64,000 nt of DNA from Agrobacterium tumefaciens (GTDB lineage Bacteria; Pseudomonadota; Alphaproteobacteria; Rhizobiales; Rhizobiaceae). The stretch covers positions 568,661-632,660 of the forward strand of contig NZ_CP115843.1 of assembly GCF_013318015.2 (NCBI RefSeq). The letters run 5' to 3'. This document shows, in pieces, positions 18,901 through 26,496 of this stretch. Position 1 is the stretch's first letter; the number at the start of each line of letters is the position of its first letter. The notes under the pieces are model-generated. The model ran no database searches. It was not told where the DNA came from and saw only the letters and a program-made list of their open reading frames with translations. Made by a program: the position numbers and the translations under genes.

Positions 18901-19913
18901 TATTCGGGACTTGGGATGAAATCTGGGTTTATACTGTTACAACTCATGTTTTCCTGAACGGACCCATTCCTGCTATCGGCCCTTGGGGTACCTATGATGC
19001 GATTTCGGTGAACGATGCTCGAACTTACGTCCGCGGTTCCCCTGCCCTGATGCTTGAAACTGACGGCTATGTTGGCTTCGATGGCGGGCAACGCGTTAGC
19101 AGCGGCGTTGCTGGCAATTGGGTAACGGCACTCGGTGATCGCTCCGTCTCGCTTGTCGGGTCGAATATGAGGCAAGCCGTCGATTACCTCATCGGAGGCA
19201 ACGGTAATGACATTATTGATGGGCGGGCAGGAGAAAGCGATATCCTTCATGGAGGCGCAGGTGACGACACAATTTATTTCGACGCTGCGAGCTATGGAAA
19301 ATCCGGCGGAACATCGCTACCCCAAGCCATCGACGGCGGGTCCGGCTATGACACTGGCATCGTGACTTCCACAGGCGATGTGAATATATCGCTCGCTACT
19401 GGAAACTTCGAGGCGTTAATATCTAATAGTGGGAACGACACGATTACCGGAAATCCAAATGCCGCAGGATATATCGACGGCGGTGCTGGTAATGACATCA
19501 TAATCGGTGGATTGCTTGACGATATTTTGCTGGGCGGTACTGGCAACGATACGATTTACGCCGGACAGGGGAATGATTTTCTCATTGGCGGTGCGGGGAA
19601 CGACTTCCTAAGCGGGCAGGACGGAAATGACGTCCTTAATGGGTCCGACGGGAACGACGTGCTCAATGGCGGCGCTGGTAGCGACACGTTTATTTTCAAT
19701 TTGGGTTTTGGTCACGATACGATCCAGGACTTTACCAAAGGCAAGGACATCATCGAGTTTGAGTATGGTTTGTTTGCAAACTGGCAGGACCTTGTCGCCA
19801 AGACGAGCCAAGTCGGCGCGGACACGAAAATTTCTTACGATGCAGAAAATTCCATTCTGATCCAGAACGTAGCATGGGCTCAACTCGGAGCTGACGATTT
19901 CCGTTTCGCCTGA
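12984..19913 (+). CDS. Giant repeat protein (about 2309 residues) with C-terminal RTX secretion region
   Basis: Domain order: a Gly/Ala-rich hydrophobic N-terminal region (about 84-122) with no signal peptide; a domain starting near 223 (WFDPVVLDLTGSGI) with an EF-hand-like DTNRNGKLDAGD, found in many alphaproteobacterial RTX proteins; about 23 tandem repeats of roughly 50-55 residues (about 426-1690), each with a D-x-D-G-D-G-x-x-D loop followed by N-x-D-G-S; a less regular 400-residue part; RTX nonapeptides (GGxGxDxUx, about 2071-2238); and an uncleaved C-terminal end (HDTIQDFTKGKDIIEFE) typical of type I secretion substrates. Expected to be exported by a type I system (none in the window) and to fold on binding calcium. 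Probable surface or matrix adhesin; a toxin role is possible but no catalytic domain was seen. Confidence 0.9.
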   Translation: MATFFDDFTRRTFDNLTKPFHSAPDAVASGYSAYVGISSGLLDNALKGGIKGTAAGKLALSFRAIEDVVVSVATGATDRDLSGAANIAGGLFASAVVGIIAAPTLTGVAAVVVAGYVGSAAAEALYDTVNQHYPNASDDLYEFTANFASDLRSAVTDAAGRYSVGDFFQSIKSMWDDESGDSEPKPASSSQEGYSDENTTVLEPIIIDAEPPAAGQVHVVESWFDPVVLDLTGSGINITAVGSSNTYLNMEGDALQHKTAWAGSGNGVLVLDQQGSGDVNSPEAFIFTSWDPTAKSNTEALANVFDTNRNGKLDAGDARWSEFKILVSNPDGTQQLQTLEQLGIASIDLSTDNNRTVLGDGSVVVGQGGYTRTDGTTGTMADVQFVYDGQGYIVDRETVVNPDGSTSILTSAFHPDGSVAYKSTLVTSADGLTKSLEYDIGGDGVLDTRQTEVTTINSAGDRTQTISNYSPSGHLLSREITSTSADKKNITITRDLDGNGTTDQVETRIIGSDNSTTTTIKYLNQNGSEKEAISVFSNAIGTASSVKSDLNGDGIFDVIENRSVTVNGSGSGTEEVLTQSSNGTVTQRVVTTTSADGRSKEILTDKDGNGVVESRQNSGIVVAADGSSITTQNNFNGDGSLRSGLVTTLSADGLSKTVKADFDGNGVFDLVTEEITVVNADGGRTKTIVESNADASLRATSISNWSADGKTRSDTFDTDGDGDPDFVESVSVLATGESQNVASLFNPDGSLQSRTTTITSADGLTTTILYAGNSAGTTDRTQIRQTATNSDGSSTVTTSQYSASGVLLDKMIVTAGADGLEKNTQWHNAGSGTISRSTNETTVLNPDGSQTQTLIEYHADGSVRATVISTLSADRLGSISRFDANGDGHLDRQIERVTASDGSFIETVSGYNPDGSLKDRTITTRSDDNLNTVVQRDANGDGVYEQKQTTSVVLNGDGGQTTTVTEFHPNGSTSSRLVTTVNGNGLVRVVEYDRNGDGVVDEKITDTTVLKNDGGKTQTITHWNGDGTVKQQSVTTTNGNELSQTATVDKTGAGRIDNTWTEVTVYNADGSQTHTITEFHRNGSLKEKTVKTTSANGNETVVYDLDGDTITDQRSVTHTAANGDVVTTVRDYNSDGSLRDKAVNTTGSDGRSMTLERDTDGDGTIDLTETLSVVSNQDGSQTETRSSFNGDGSLREKVVVTTSVDAQVETTQWDTNGTGGFDLTQTKTSVLSASGESTETVSVLDGLGVLQERVVTKVSPDERTTTVTTDKNGDGHIDQIETSVLDAAGNTVVTMSDFNAGGGLERRLITTTSDDGLSITKQWDTDGNGSADQTQSDVTVLNSNGSRTQTVSNFTASGALADRTVVTTSVDTATTTYNWDNNGDGIFDQSKTETLTVGADGTRTEVTSYFKSDGSLEARYEESKSDDGLSIAKRWDKDGDGTFEESATDVTVFNSDGSITQTIKDNPWFDTVVSTSADGLTKTTATVNSNATTNAQGKTYALENADGSKLEIREDLSFKTITHTSADGRVVEVMHHNLLTNTISQTAETRIAVDGTKTVTVENFNHLGILTDRQTSVTSRGGQTITDYMDINGDGVTDRIQRDVSVVRADGSVVRTLVETNSDGSVREKTITTTSADGRSSVLQRDSAGLGYFDHVETTTHDVSGASKTIYQTFLSDGSLLQSWQKNVRADGNVTKITTNNSSPDGLSNVETHIISIDGSTTGKINYVDMQFNQPLSSITTTLGKDGKSRGLDAFKYLNTAEVISSNTIRYESKPDGFTSEFSSVLADGSTTKESFGFGEDIAQLFEEFSWLSANGESKFTLNSSENGIQIKIDGDNNSVALSNQLFHALTLFNGDGSQYDYASPSLSNSTISISGQANKIWSNNSTVLLAKGGSATINGMSNIVIAGINTEVSINGTDNRVLRTQADISGNRSIDSRHQEDVRLDNRYSFSYVAADKTQKTYLDANKIPVMIFGTWDEIWVYTVTTHVFLNGPIPAIGPWGTYDAISVNDARTYVRGSPALMLETDGYVGFDGGQRVSSGVAGNWVTALGDRSVSLVGSNMRQAVDYLIGGNGNDIIDGRAGESDILHGGAGDDTIYFDAASYGKSGGTSLPQAIDGGSGYDTGIVTSTGDVNISLATGNFEALISNSGNDTITGNPNAAGYIDGGAGNDIIIGGLLDDILLGGTGNDTIYAGQGNDFLIGGAGNDFLSGQDGNDVLNGSDGNDVLNGGAGSDTFIFNLGFGHDTIQDFTKGKDIIEFEYGLFANWQDLVAKTSQVGADTKISYDAENSILIQNVAWAQLGADDFRFA
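14262..18060 (+). repeat. About 23 tandem in-frame repeats of roughly 150-165 bp
   Basis: Each unit encodes S-A-D-G, a D-x-D-G-D-G-x-x-D loop about ten residues later, then N-x-D-G-S-x-T-x-T and N-x-D-G-S-L-x-x-K. Units are clearly related but diverged at the DNA level (no identical copies seen), so the array is old and not a recent slippage product. A few units have lost the calcium-type loop (for example near 15300, 15480 and 17440). Confidence 0.85.
19196..19697 (+). repeat. RTX nonapeptide repeats
   Basis: Runs of G-G-x-G-x-D-x-I/L-x such as GGNGNDIID, GGAGNDIII, GGTGNDTIY and GGAGNDFLS, interrupted by a 60-residue spacer. These bind calcium outside the cell and drive folding after type I export. 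Confidence 0.9.
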
Positions 19914-20044
19914 ATTTACGCGCTAATGGAGATTTCGACAGTGTTGTACCGATCTTATGCTTCGGTACACTCGCCGTTCCAGATGATTGTATTCTTCACT
20001 CGATGATTGCATAAAGAGCGACAGGGAATTATTTGGAGGCAAGC

Positions 20045-20872
20045 TTGGGAAAGCTCGTTCGTTTGTTTGTTTTGACTGTCACGTTCCTAGTTGCGGCCCA
20101 GATCAGCGTCGCCGGAGCCGCTACCTTCGAAATGAAAATGTTCGGGCATCACGTGACCATTCTCAAACGTGATTTTGAACAGGTCCTGACCATCGATGGT
20201 CGTGAAGTTCTTAAAAACGAGATTCTCAGCATCGAAGACATTCAGCTGATTTCAGGAACACCGGCGATTGTTGGATCATCGTCTGCTGGTGGGAACGCCT
20301 ATGACTCGTCTCCTTTCGTCATATCATTCCCGACAAACGCAAATCCAAAAGTCGATGGCCCAGTGGACAGCTGCCGCCCGGTGAAAATGCAAGTCTCGGC
20401 CGACAAGTTATCGTTCTCCACAACAGCATTGCCAAATTCGCCGGGTGAAACGTGGGTGTGGACACCAATAAGCGGCTTCTCAAAACCTGAAGAACAGGCT
20501 TTCGTTGCCAACGTATCTAAAGGCTGGGCAGAGCTTCGTGAGAAGACGATTACTCACCCTGGAGATATTTTGGAGTTCGCCGAAGTTGCGGCGCAAATCA
20601 ATAGGCTCTTAGGTCCGGAAAAGGAAACCTATTCAGACATCATTATGGGAGTTGGCTCGGGTTCTTTCAGCGGTGATTATTTCGTAGGTTCAGCATGTAC
20701 CCGGCACTTATGCAACGAAGAGGAGGCATTGCTCGTCGCCTCGATCCAGGAAAAGCAGGTTTTCCTCGCCTGGAAGCCGTCCGGTAAGAAAATTGTTGTT
20801 AGCCCGCCCGTCAAAGAATGGCCTGAAAAGGCGAAAGCTGCACTGAGAGAGTGGGCGGCTAAATGGAAATAG
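20045..20872 (+). CDS. Secreted or periplasmic protein of unknown function
   Basis: About 275 residues from the TTG at 20045, which is spaced correctly from GGAGG (20035-20039); an upstream in-frame TTG at 20033 overlaps that ribosome site and is less likely. The N-terminus is a clear signal peptide (KLVRLFVLTVTFLVAAQISV, then AGA before the cut). The mature part has three cysteines, one in DSCRPVK and two in the CTRHLC segment, which are possible disulfide partners in the periplasm. No domain recognised. It follows the giant RTX gene on the same strand after 130 bases and may belong with it. Confidence 0.75.
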   Translation: MGKLVRLFVLTVTFLVAAQISVAGAATFEMKMFGHHVTILKRDFEQVLTIDGREVLKNEILSIEDIQLISGTPAIVGSSSAGGNAYDSSPFVISFPTNANPKVDGPVDSCRPVKMQVSADKLSFSTTALPNSPGETWVWTPISGFSKPEEQAFVANVSKGWAELREKTITHPGDILEFAEVAAQINRLLGPEKETYSDIIMGVGSGSFSGDYFVGSACTRHLCNEEEALLVASIQEKQVFLAWKPSGKKIVVSPPVKEWPEKAKAALREWAAKWK

Positions 20873-20880
20873 CCTGAAAA

Positions 20881-21570
20881 CTATTGTCGCCGAAACGCTT
20901 CTATCATGGTGCTCGTTACGTCTTGAGGAAAACACACTGGCGAATAACCACCCGGTTTCGAATAGGCGCTTCGCTTGCCACAGCGCCGCCCTCCCCGGTC
21001 TGTGTTGTAAGGACAGGCACACGAACTGGGATAACTTGCTAGTGATTCAGCAATAATGCGCTGGATGATCACAGAATCGGGAATCGTGGGGATCGATTTT
21101 TCCCGTTCTTTTGTCTTCGACACTTTATCGGAAGGTTTGTCTTCATCCGTTTTTTGTTTGTCACCGAGAAGCCTTGAAGACATCCAGCCTTCGCGTTGGG
21201 TGAGTTCGTCTCGAATATGAGACCACTCACCAAACTGATCAATCAAAAGAACTCTCCGCCCACTATCCAGGCGATCAATGATGTTCCCATTCTTGGACGG
21301 GGCTGCACGGAAGGCTACACGATTGCCGGTAACAAAACGGATTGGAAAATCTTGAGCAGATTTCTCTCGCTCCAATTTTCGCAGGCTTGGCGGATTGGGC
21401 TGCGGTTCGCGAGAGCTGGGAACTGGTTTGGACGGCTCTACGTTGCCCGACTGGGATGGCACAGTAGGACGCGTGGTGACACCGTCCTGATTCACATTAG
21501 ACTTGCTGCCCATCTGATTGACTGCAGCGTAGATGAGAATTACCCCAATGATCCAGTACCGTTTCCGCAT
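20881..21570 (-). CDS. Membrane-anchored SH3-domain protein
   Basis: 229 residues: an N-terminal membrane anchor or signal (RYWIIGVILIYAAVNQ), a Pro/Ser-rich linker, a bacterial SH3 domain (about 78-137, with VAFRAAPSKNG, then IDQFGEWSHIR and REGWMSSRLL), a charged linker, and a C-terminal cysteine motif SCACPYNTDRGGRRCGKRSA ending in C-F-P-Q-D-V. That C-terminal block recurs in Rhizobiales SH3 proteins of unknown role. SH3b domains usually bind cell-wall peptide. It is convergent with the secreted protein at 20045-20872, with only 8 bases between their stops. Confidence 0.85.
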   Translation of the reverse strand: MRKRYWIIGVILIYAAVNQMGSKSNVNQDGVTTRPTVPSQSGNVEPSKPVPSSREPQPNPPSLRKLEREKSAQDFPIRFVTGNRVAFRAAPSKNGNIIDRLDSGRRVLLIDQFGEWSHIRDELTQREGWMSSRLLGDKQKTDEDKPSDKVSKTKEREKSIPTIPDSVIIQRIIAESLASYPSSCACPYNTDRGGRRCGKRSAYSKPGGYSPVCFPQDVTSTMIEAFRRQ

Positions 21571-21885
21571 CCCAGTCCCCCATCAGGACTTTGGCGCAGA
21601 CGGAAAGAACATACAAGTCTGAGATGCAGGCGGAAAGAGTTTCCCGCAGTTACTGGTAAAAACTTCTTCAACCTAGTTGAGTAATCAGCCGAATTGTAAG
21701 AGTTTCCTCTCATCCTGTGTTCGTCGTCCACCTCAGTGTCGTGACACAAACTCATCGCATGTTCAATCGGCCAAACCTGCTGGTTGGGTCTGCGACTTAT
21801 ATGAAGTCTCCAACGTTATCGAGCCGTCCAAAGGCAAACCGGGCATACAGCATTCTTGTCACGTGAGAGCGTCCCCGAACCGATC
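21571..21885. other. Intergenic, nothing recognised
   Basis: About 315 bases between the SH3 gene start and the DUF2235 gene stop. It must hold the promoter of the SH3 gene; no other feature could be made out. Confidence 0.5.
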
Positions 21886-23304
21886 TCATATCTTTGCTAC
21901 GGTACCACCCTGCTCTATCGGCACCCCACCTGAGTAATATTGCTTCACAGCGACATGATCGCGTAACCCTGCGGGCCGATATGCCTTTGTTTCATCGTAG
22001 TGGACAACGCCATCCAGTTTAATCCGGTCAATGACGCTCGGATGTATTGGTGCATCCGTAGGAACTGCGCGGACGCACGCCTTCCACGGCAGCCATCCAG
22101 ATTTGATCTCGTCATGCTGGACGCCCGCGCTGGACGGATAAAGATGGAGCCATCTTTCATCGGTAACAATGGGATGTGGAACATTTGCCGCTCTATTCAC
22201 CATCCACGAGAGCGCTATGTCTGACAGACGAGATTCCGTTTCGAGATAGCTACCGCCGATATCAGAGTGCACGCCTGCGAACCAAACCTGTTCGAACCAA
22301 CCATCTTCTTTGTTCGCAGCATTTGAAGATTGATAGGTCCACGGTACACGAGCAAATTTTGCTCGATTCTCGTCTATTGAAAGCGCATGTTTTGCATGCT
22401 CGACCCTTGGATTGAGAAAAGTGTCGTAGAATTTCATCCGCCAGCCCGTCAGGTGGACAGTTTTCCACCATGGATCGCTCAGTCCTCGCGCCCATTTCAA
22501 GTGGGTCGCCAAGTACCACGCTCCTATGACGGCCCCTGTGAAAACCACGCTGGAGATGAGCCAAATACTTAGCCCAATCTCCCAAGGCATGAGTGCCCAT
22601 ACTGCTGTAGCTACTGCTGCAATTCCAATTGCGGCCGCGAGGATAATAAGCATCTGCTGGACGGCATTAATTCCCAATGCGCCCACGGTATCCCATACTC
22701 CGACGAAGTACGGTACAGTGTTGGCCTGATCGTTTTCATCAGCAGATCGATATTTCTCCCGAAAGCGAACAGCCAGTTCTTTCCGCTGGGTATCCAGCAA
22801 CTTATTGCCCTTACCGGCACCATGTTGATAGATGGTCTTTACCGCTTCGTTCGCAACCTGACGGGCAGTTTTTGGATCGCGGTAAAATGGAGTGATACCA
22901 TCCTCCATAGTGGTTGGAACACCGCATAGACCTAACACGCCACCAACGCATCGTGCGGTGTAGGCACCACGGCTGAACCCAAACAAAAATATCCTGTCCC
23001 CAGGCTCCCAGGACTGTAGAATGGCCGTGTAACAGTCGACAATATTCTTGGTTATCCCAAGGCCAGTAGCTTGTGAGAGAACATTATAAATTTTCCGAAT
23101 TGGTCCGATTTTAATGTCAACGCCGTCTGAAGCTGATCCCAACCCCGCGTCGTAGAAAGCAACTTGGTCGTCGGGATTAATGGCAGACTCGGGACCGCAT
23201 CTGGTTGCGCGAAACAACTTATAAACGTTGCTACGGCGCTCGTCCGGAAGGAGGCCGCCAGCTTGTCCCGTACCGTCTGAAAATATGAGAATATTCTTCG
23301 GCAT
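21886..23304 (-). CDS. DUF2235 alpha/beta-hydrolase-type protein with membrane hairpin
   Basis: 472 residues. The N-terminus ILIFSDGTGQ and the nucleophile elbow GFSRGAYTAR (Ser111) are the two signatures of DUF2235, a family that includes type VI secretion phospholipase effectors (Tle) as well as housekeeping hydrolases. Candidate partners are the Asp in GVWDTVGALG and the His in GVHSDIGGSY. Two membrane segments lie at about 218-270 (MLIILAAAIGIAAVATAVWA and the WLISSVVFTGAVIGAWYLA part). No VgrG, PAAR or immunity gene adjoins it, so it is more likely a stand-alone membrane hydrolase than a T6SS effector. Substrate unknown, a lipid being plausible. Confidence 0.88.
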   Translation of the reverse strand: MPKNILIFSDGTGQAGGLLPDERRSNVYKLFRATRCGPESAINPDDQVAFYDAGLGSASDGVDIKIGPIRKIYNVLSQATGLGITKNIVDCYTAILQSWEPGDRIFLFGFSRGAYTARCVGGVLGLCGVPTTMEDGITPFYRDPKTARQVANEAVKTIYQHGAGKGNKLLDTQRKELAVRFREKYRSADENDQANTVPYFVGVWDTVGALGINAVQQMLIILAAAIGIAAVATAVWALMPWEIGLSIWLISSVVFTGAVIGAWYLATHLKWARGLSDPWWKTVHLTGWRMKFYDTFLNPRVEHAKHALSIDENRAKFARVPWTYQSSNAANKEDGWFEQVWFAGVHSDIGGSYLETESRLSDIALSWMVNRAANVPHPIVTDERWLHLYPSSAGVQHDEIKSGWLPWKACVRAVPTDAPIHPSVIDRIKLDGVVHYDETKAYRPAGLRDHVAVKQYYSGGVPIEQGGTVAKI

Positions 23305-24028
23305 GTAAATCGCCCCAATGAATTCAAATCATTTTGAAGAATTTCAGTCACTATATAAGTATTATTTTGCCGAAACAAAAAAACTATCCCCAGCTATTTT
23401 AGGTAATCCTAAGCCACATGTATTAGCATGCGGTGGTTCACCTATTAACAGTCATTGTCAGGAAGGCCGACGTGACAAGCTGACGGCGAAAGCGCGAGCA
23501 TCAACAACAGGATTCTAGCTAATGCGCCGCAGAGAAATTTAGTTTGTCATCACCCGAGCCGCGTGAGCGTCCGGCGAAAGCATTTTTCGGGTTTCGAGAG
23601 ATGGAATCTAAAGGCCGCGCTTCATCTCATCGGCCATGATGCGGTCGATTATTTCAGGATCGCACTGTGTGTCGATGAGGAACTCGCGGATACCGCCGTC
23701 CCACGTCCTGATGTCGGCAAGTAGGCTTTGAAGTTCTTTGATGCCGTTCTCGGTCAGACCCTTCGTGCCATCTTCAGTGCCATCGCTGACGTAAACCAGC
23801 CGGACATGATCTCCATGCGGGCCATGAAACCTCTTTGCTCTGGTATTAACGTCAGCACTAATGCTGGTTCTAATGCCAGAACATCGCCTGATTTTCCCGA
23901 TCAGCAAAAACAGTTCACCGGACGCTCACCGAGCCGCAATATGATCATTGCGCTCAGCCTGAGCCTACGTTCAGTGATTTGCACCGAACCGCCTTTCTTC
24001 GGCCAAAACACTCCCTCTATAAGCACGT
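23305..24028. other. Gene-poor stretch with one weak open frame
   Basis: About 720 bases. The left part, just upstream of the DUF2235 gene, is A+T-rich and likely its promoter. A minus-strand frame of 99 codons at 23608-23907 is listed separately as doubtful. Nothing else was recognised. Confidence 0.5.
23608..23907 (-). CDS. Doubtful small protein or gene fragment
   Basis: 99 codons. The C-terminal two thirds (LVYVSDGTEDGTKGLTENGI, then KELQSLLADIRTWDGGIREF) has a protein-like, helix-forming composition with a C-terminal IIDRIMADEMKRGL, whereas the N-terminal third is basic and irregular. It may be the tail of a lost gene. No ribosome site and no family recognised. Confidence 0.25.
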   Translation of the reverse strand: MLIGKIRRCSGIRTSISADVNTRAKRFHGPHGDHVRLVYVSDGTEDGTKGLTENGIKELQSLLADIRTWDGGIREFLIDTQCDPEIIDRIMADEMKRGL

Positions 24029-24259
24029 ATGGAAACCCTTGAGACCTGTATCCCTGAAGACTTCTATTCCATGCTGGTGATGGGCGTCGGCGTGGTCATC
24101 GCGAGCTGGCTGATGATGTTCGTCGTGCGTAGATTAATCAGCTTAGCCCTAGTGGCGGCTCTTATTATTGGTGGCCTGACAGTCTGGCAGAATCCCGCAG
24201 CGCTGCGGACCGCTCAAGATACCGCCGTGCGGTACTACGACCATTGGCGTTATGATTGA
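24029..24259 (+). CDS. Small membrane protein
   Basis: 76 residues with two adjoining hydrophobic stretches (about 15-33, MLVMGVGVVIASWLMMFV, and 36-51, LISLALVAALIIGGLTV) separated by two arginines, then a charged tail with YYDHWRYD. Amino-acid make-up is that of a real membrane protein, but the ribosome site is poor and no family is recognised. Confidence 0.45.
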   Translation: METLETCIPEDFYSMLVMGVGVVIASWLMMFVVRRLISLALVAALIIGGLTVWQNPAALRTAQDTAVRYYDHWRYD

Positions 24260-24618
24260 AGACCACCAACGGTGGCAGCGCCTGGGATTGATGCAAAGGT
24301 CCACGGATTACCACTTCCACCACTCGTGCATCATGTCTGGGAATTTTTCTTCCTTCTCCTCACCGTCTGTTGCTCTGAGTTTTACAAAGTCGTGGCGTCG
24401 ATGAATCCTGATCGCCCGCAACTAAAATATCGTCTTCACGCGGTGATCGCCAAGGATTGGTATGCTCCCAAGAGGGCGTTCACACTCACTGGCTAGCGAG
24501 CAGACTGCATTTGCAATTCGCGGATGATGTCGGAAGTTTGCTGTGGACGTGAGTAGTGCTCGGTTCGAGGTGTATCGCTTCCCGTGTATAATCATACCGT
24601 TTCCTGGAGAAATCATAA
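24260..24618. other. Intergenic, nothing convincing
   Basis: About 360 bases. A 74-codon frame at 24272 has no plausible features. The right end supplies the ribosome site of the gene at 24619. Confidence 0.5.
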
Positions 24619-25179
24619 ATGGCCAGCAGCTACGCAGAGTGGAAGCGCAGAATGTCGGAACTCGATGCTCTGATTGCCCAGAGGGGTGCCTATATCCTAG
24701 TGATACGAAAACTCCGTGGTATAGCGGAATTTGAAAGCAAGCTATTATTGAACCCGCCCAGGAACGGCGAAGTAGTCCCTGAGCTTGAGGAATATTTTGA
24801 TCGACTTTCCAGCAACCTCTTTGGCATAACCAGAGACGACACTCGCTTCAAGTATCCCTCAAACTTCGAGAACCTGATCGAGGGAACGGCGGAATGGTGC
24901 AGTATTCAGGTCGGTGCGAAAGAATACGAGGATCAATTTGTCACAGAATACAGCGCTGACGACGAGGCTGTCTCCACGCTCCTCATACTGGGAGTCGATT
25001 TCCGTGACGACCGGGGAGACCCGCTCCGCTGCACGAAGCTTTTTGGCCGTCAGGTAACGGCTGCAGTCCTTAAGATAATGGGCGGTCTGCCCGATGCCGA
25101 TGCCCTCGGGCTGAAAAGTTGGGAAAGGAAGCTTGAGAAGGATGCCCAGCTGCATCTAGCCCGCAAAGGGAAACGGTAA
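24619..25179 (+). CDS. Hypothetical soluble protein
   Basis: 186 residues, start supported by GGAG 10 bases upstream. Cytoplasmic, acidic, mostly helical by eye, with RMSELDALIAQRGAYILVIR at the N-terminus and GLKSWERKLEKDAQLHLARK at the C-terminus. No motif or family recognised. It lies between small orphan genes and the cyclase-like/SIR2 pair but is transcribed toward them, so a shared function is uncertain. Confidence 0.6.
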   Translation: MASSYAEWKRRMSELDALIAQRGAYILVIRKLRGIAEFESKLLLNPPRNGEVVPELEEYFDRLSSNLFGITRDDTRFKYPSNFENLIEGTAEWCSIQVGAKEYEDQFVTEYSADDEAVSTLLILGVDFRDDRGDPLRCTKLFGRQVTAAVLKIMGGLPDADALGLKSWERKLEKDAQLHLARKGKR

Positions 25180-25496
25180 AGCGAGAAATGGACGCGTGTC
25201 CAAACAAGCGGCGATCAGAGAGAGGAGGTTTCAGGCGCAAATCCCTTGCACCCTAATGCGACAACCTTTCCGTTTTCATAGCTTCCGGCTTTTCCAGGCC
25301 TAAAGGACCGTCCCCACGATCCGCAACATGGGCCATGTTGTATCGACCGACCTAGATTTCCTTCGCAACATCAGAGGCCCATTCTCCGGCTGACCCCAAT
25401 GCACAGATAAAGCTTGGCCAACTTTAGAGGCGTCCCCGGTCTTTGCAGCGGATTCAGCGGAGGCAATGGTTCCTACTGCAGTATCGTAGCCAGTCC
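25180..25496. other. Intergenic, nothing recognised
   Basis: About 316 bases between the convergent stops of the hypothetical gene (25179) and the cyclase-like gene (25497). No open frame of note and no clear terminator. Confidence 0.5.
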
Positions 25497-26348
25497 CTAC
25501 CGACGATAAGGGAAGTAAGCGGTCAACCTCGATAAGACGGCCCCAACTACATTTCTACAGACTCGGCGTATTCGATTTAGGCGAGACTCCGGAGTTATCT
25601 TGATCCGGCCAATAAGTGGCTCTTGATTGTCGCCGCGCGGCCGCGCAACGCGCTCGTTCCAAACCTCCGCGATCCATTTGATCTTCCTGTTGACTTTGGG
25701 GTTCGAAGTCGACTTGTCCAGCATCGTCTGAAGCTGGTCACGGATTTTTATCCCATCGACGTACAAATGGTGCGAGCGCACGGCAAGATTTTGTGGATCG
25801 GCCCGATTGAAGAGCGAGACTTCAAGAAAGAAATCTAGGTAGTGAAGGCCGTCTGAAGCACGAGCGATTCTAGCTTTTCGATATACTTCGGCGATCTCAT
25901 CGATTGCAGCGAACTCGTCGCAAGCTCGAACGACGCTGTCGTCCAAAATGACCCGTGGGAAGTCGGCGACTTTACTTTCGAGTTCGTACGCGCTCAGAAC
26001 ACCGACGCCATACACGATCTCTTCGTCGTGGTGGGCCTGCCCTATTGTCACACCGCCGCGAACCAGAACACCAATATCAAGTAAATACCAAGTCAGTTCG
26101 TGGATGGCAAACAACAGTCGCCATAAGCCGCTAGCTGTCTTGTCTGCGGTCAGGATAATGCAGTCCGAAAAATTTTGAGCCCGGAAGCTGCTATCACCCT
26201 CCATGGGACCCCGGAGCACGCTGACTTGGCGGAGAGCATGAGCAATTCTTTGGCGCAATTCCGGATTGCGGTCCGCCTCGCGGACCAAGGCGCTAAACCC
26301 CAAGATATCTACGAACGCCACAACCCGCTCTCTATATTCTGCGGTCAC
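25497..26348 (-). CDS. Class III nucleotide-cyclase-like protein
   Basis: 283 residues from a GTG with AAAGGA a few bases upstream. The N-terminus VVAFVDILGFSALV is the first strand and metal-binding Asp (D14) of class III adenylate/guanylate cyclase homology domains; FSDCIIL supplies a candidate second metal Asp (about D62); VRGGVTIGQAH and VYGVGVLSAYELESKVADFP follow in the expected order. The pattern is like single-domain cyclases of bacterial conflict systems such as Pycsar PycC. The classical N-x-x-x-R pair of adenylate cyclases is not obvious, so nucleotide and activity are unknown. It lies 148 bases downstream of the large SIR2 gene on the same strand and is probably co-transcribed. 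Confidence 0.65.
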   Translation of the reverse strand: MTAEYRERVVAFVDILGFSALVREADRNPELRQRIAHALRQVSVLRGPMEGDSSFRAQNFSDCIILTADKTASGLWRLLFAIHELTWYLLDIGVLVRGGVTIGQAHHDEEIVYGVGVLSAYELESKVADFPRVILDDSVVRACDEFAAIDEIAEVYRKARIARASDGLHYLDFFLEVSLFNRADPQNLAVRSHHLYVDGIKIRDQLQTMLDKSTSNPKVNRKIKWIAEVWNERVARPRGDNQEPLIGRIKITPESRLNRIRRVCRNVVGAVLSRLTAYFPYRR

Positions 26349-26496
26349 CCTTTTTCCTTTACAAAAAATTTAAATGTCGACCATTTGGCATAGTCATGTA
26401 GTTCCTTATACTTCCTAGAGGAGCACCAATATTATTAAAACAACGAGGCGCAATTAATCATCGAACAATCCGCAGCTTGGCATTCCCGCTTACTTG

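Noticed and set aside
12984..19913. Reading the giant repeat gene as an Rhs/YD-repeat toxin
   Set aside because: The repeats lack the YD motif and there is no DPxGL border or C-terminal toxin; the end is an RTX secretion tail.
21886..23304. DUF2235 protein as a type VI secretion effector with immunity partner
   Set aside because: No VgrG, PAAR, chaperone or immunity gene adjoins it; a stand-alone membrane hydrolase is the simpler reading.
24272..24496. 74-codon plus-strand frame between the small membrane gene and 24619
   Set aside because: No start signal or protein-like features; frame with no support.
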